From Nautilus pompilius (lineage: Eukaryota; Mollusca; Cephalopoda; Nautilida; Nautilidae): a DNA stretch of 64,000 nt. Made by a program: the position numbers and the translations under genes. The notes below the pieces were generated by a model. That model did no database searches. It was not told the origin of the DNA and saw nothing but the letters and a program-made list of their open reading frames with translations. Position 1 is the first letter of the stretch, and each line of letters begins with the position of its first letter. Shown piece after piece: positions 62,913 through 64,000 of this stretch. The stretch is taken from positions 1,299,501 to 1,363,500 of the forward strand of contig JACATO010000095.1 in NCBI GenBank assembly GCA_018389105.1. The letters run 5' to 3'.

Positions 62913-63179
62913 TTAGTTCCTTTGTTTGTGGAGTACATCTCGTCGTTTTGGTAAAATACTGGCACTTGCCTTTGCTGTAGATAACGGCAGCGATGACGTC
63001 AGATCTTCCAGCCACTCGTGGGTGTTTTCTTCAGGGTTCTTGGCAGAGCCTGTGCAGCCGGACAAGAAAGCGTTAAAGCAGTCATCACTTCTCCCGAAGG
63101 CTGCGCTGTCTGGACAACCACTTCGTTCTATTTGGCGCGAGATTCGGCAAGGAAAATACTCTCCGTCTTCCTTATACTT
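62913..63179 (-). other. Protein-like open frame, possible exon, unrecognised
   Basis: The minus frame is open for 88 codons between stops, without an initiating ATG, and reads convincingly as protein in places (AFLSGCTGSAKNPEENTHEW, LEDLTSSLPLSTAK). A GC-type donor (AAG|GCAAGT) occurs about 70 codons in. However, two other frames are also open here: minus 62692-63015, with MSLLGRGLNRPDRLTLYPRG, and plus 62926-63228. This warns that local composition is simply stop-poor. No family recognised. Confidence 0.22.
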
Positions 63180-64000
63180 TCATTTTAACCAGAACCTGCT
63201 CTTTGGTTTGCTTTTATTAAGAAAATAAATCCAAAATACTTAGTATATCGATCTTATTACCGACAACGGACTGAAAGGAACAGAAACTTTCGTGTGTTAT
63301 CGGTGTAGATGCTAATTACTGCTGATAAATCTCCTGATAGTTGAATGGATGCAAATACCGGAAGCCCATACAGTTACTTCCTGCAGTCGGTTGCATATAT
63401 CCTCCAAACCGTGCGTGCATTTCCAGAGATTACAGATTTTGCCACTTGGCGGGATAGCGTCTCTTACTATGTATAGCGTCCATTATTTCCGTATATAATT
63501 AGTGGGGATGTTAGATGCGTAGGTTTGCCCTTTTCTTTACTGTATCTCTTTCAGAAGAACCTGTGTTCGTCTGTGGTCTATGCTTTTCCGCTGCTTAATG
63601 GAAATATAAATTTAAATGATGGAAGTAAAACTTTTTAATCAAGTAGCTTAAAGGAAGGTTTTCCGCTAAGGCGTGCCGATTAGATTACGATATCCTGAGC
63701 GATATTCCATCCTGGCGATCAGTCTGATCGACGAGCGCTGTCCTCGTGTGAAGCCGTCAGACTCAGTGATCGGAATTCTGGCGATGGCGCCCCACACCTA
63801 CTTCCTTAAACTTAGCTGCGCCGCAGTCCACCTCAACGGCGATTTCCTTTTTTCTTCTTCTCCTCTTCCTTCCTTTCTTCATTCTGTCTTTTTGTTTTGC
63901 TAATCTTCCGCTTTGTCGATAACTTTGATTCATTGCTTTCAATTAAGCTGCGGAGTGGACGGCTTTCATTCACCGGTTAGTTTACAGTTTCTCCACCAGT
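63180..64000. other. Intergenic to window end, no gene seen
   Basis: Mixed sequence without recognisable gene or repeat. A 76-codon + frame at 63673-63903 is not convincing. Confidence 0.35.

Overview
This is animal nuclear DNA: AT-rich, intron/intergenic in character, full of microsatellites, minisatellites and decayed DNA transposons, with no bacterial-type gene organisation. I found no intact protein-coding gene. The repeat style (long CT/GA tracts, a SETMAR-like mariner, Tc1 and hAT relics) and a sharp two-state CpG landscape suggest an invertebrate with mosaic gene-body methylation. A cephalopod mollusc is my best guess, from general resemblance and not from any search.

The window splits in two near 12.4 kb. 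The left part (1-12.4 kb) is about 30-35% GC and strongly CpG-depleted, as expected of a methylated, transcribed gene body. It holds a young-looking hAT element with a perfect 8-bp target duplication (1441-2233), a diverged ~0.74-kb segment present twice in inverted and circularly permuted form (4466-5213 and 6441-7374), and two low-confidence coding-like stretches on the + strand (about 724-917 and 10643-11123). At 12.4-13.6 kb lies a CpG-rich, promoter-like zone with a consensus splice donor on the minus strand. It could be the first exon of a gene running leftward out of the window.

The right part (13.6-64 kb) keeps CpG at normal frequency. It contains a mariner relic (14668-15930), a 42-bp minisatellite (16661-17078), three Tc1-like relics (18.7-19.2, 29.7-30.7 and 36.0-36.8 kb, the last two near-identical over ~790 bp), long pyrimidine/purine tracts (20.6, 26.9, 38.9, 42.6, 45.5, 55.6 kb), a ~98-bp tandem array (46710-48065), a 46-bp G-rich minisatellite (54034-54629) and a perfect 53-bp-arm palindrome (52978-53086).

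The most interesting object is the 46.7-48.1 kb array. Each repeat carries an overlapping ETS/CRE composite site and a CCAAT box at fixed spacing. Seven copies are nearly identical, and about seven more decay rightward while keeping ~100-bp phase and the regulatory core best. The array ends just upstream of a short segment with a YY1-like ATG context and a perfect AG|GTAAGT donor, and an orphan unit at 49.7 kb carries the canonical composite. The palindrome TGACGTCA is also over-represented (10 exact copies, none in the first 21 kb). I read this as a possible tandemly amplified promoter module, which is inference.
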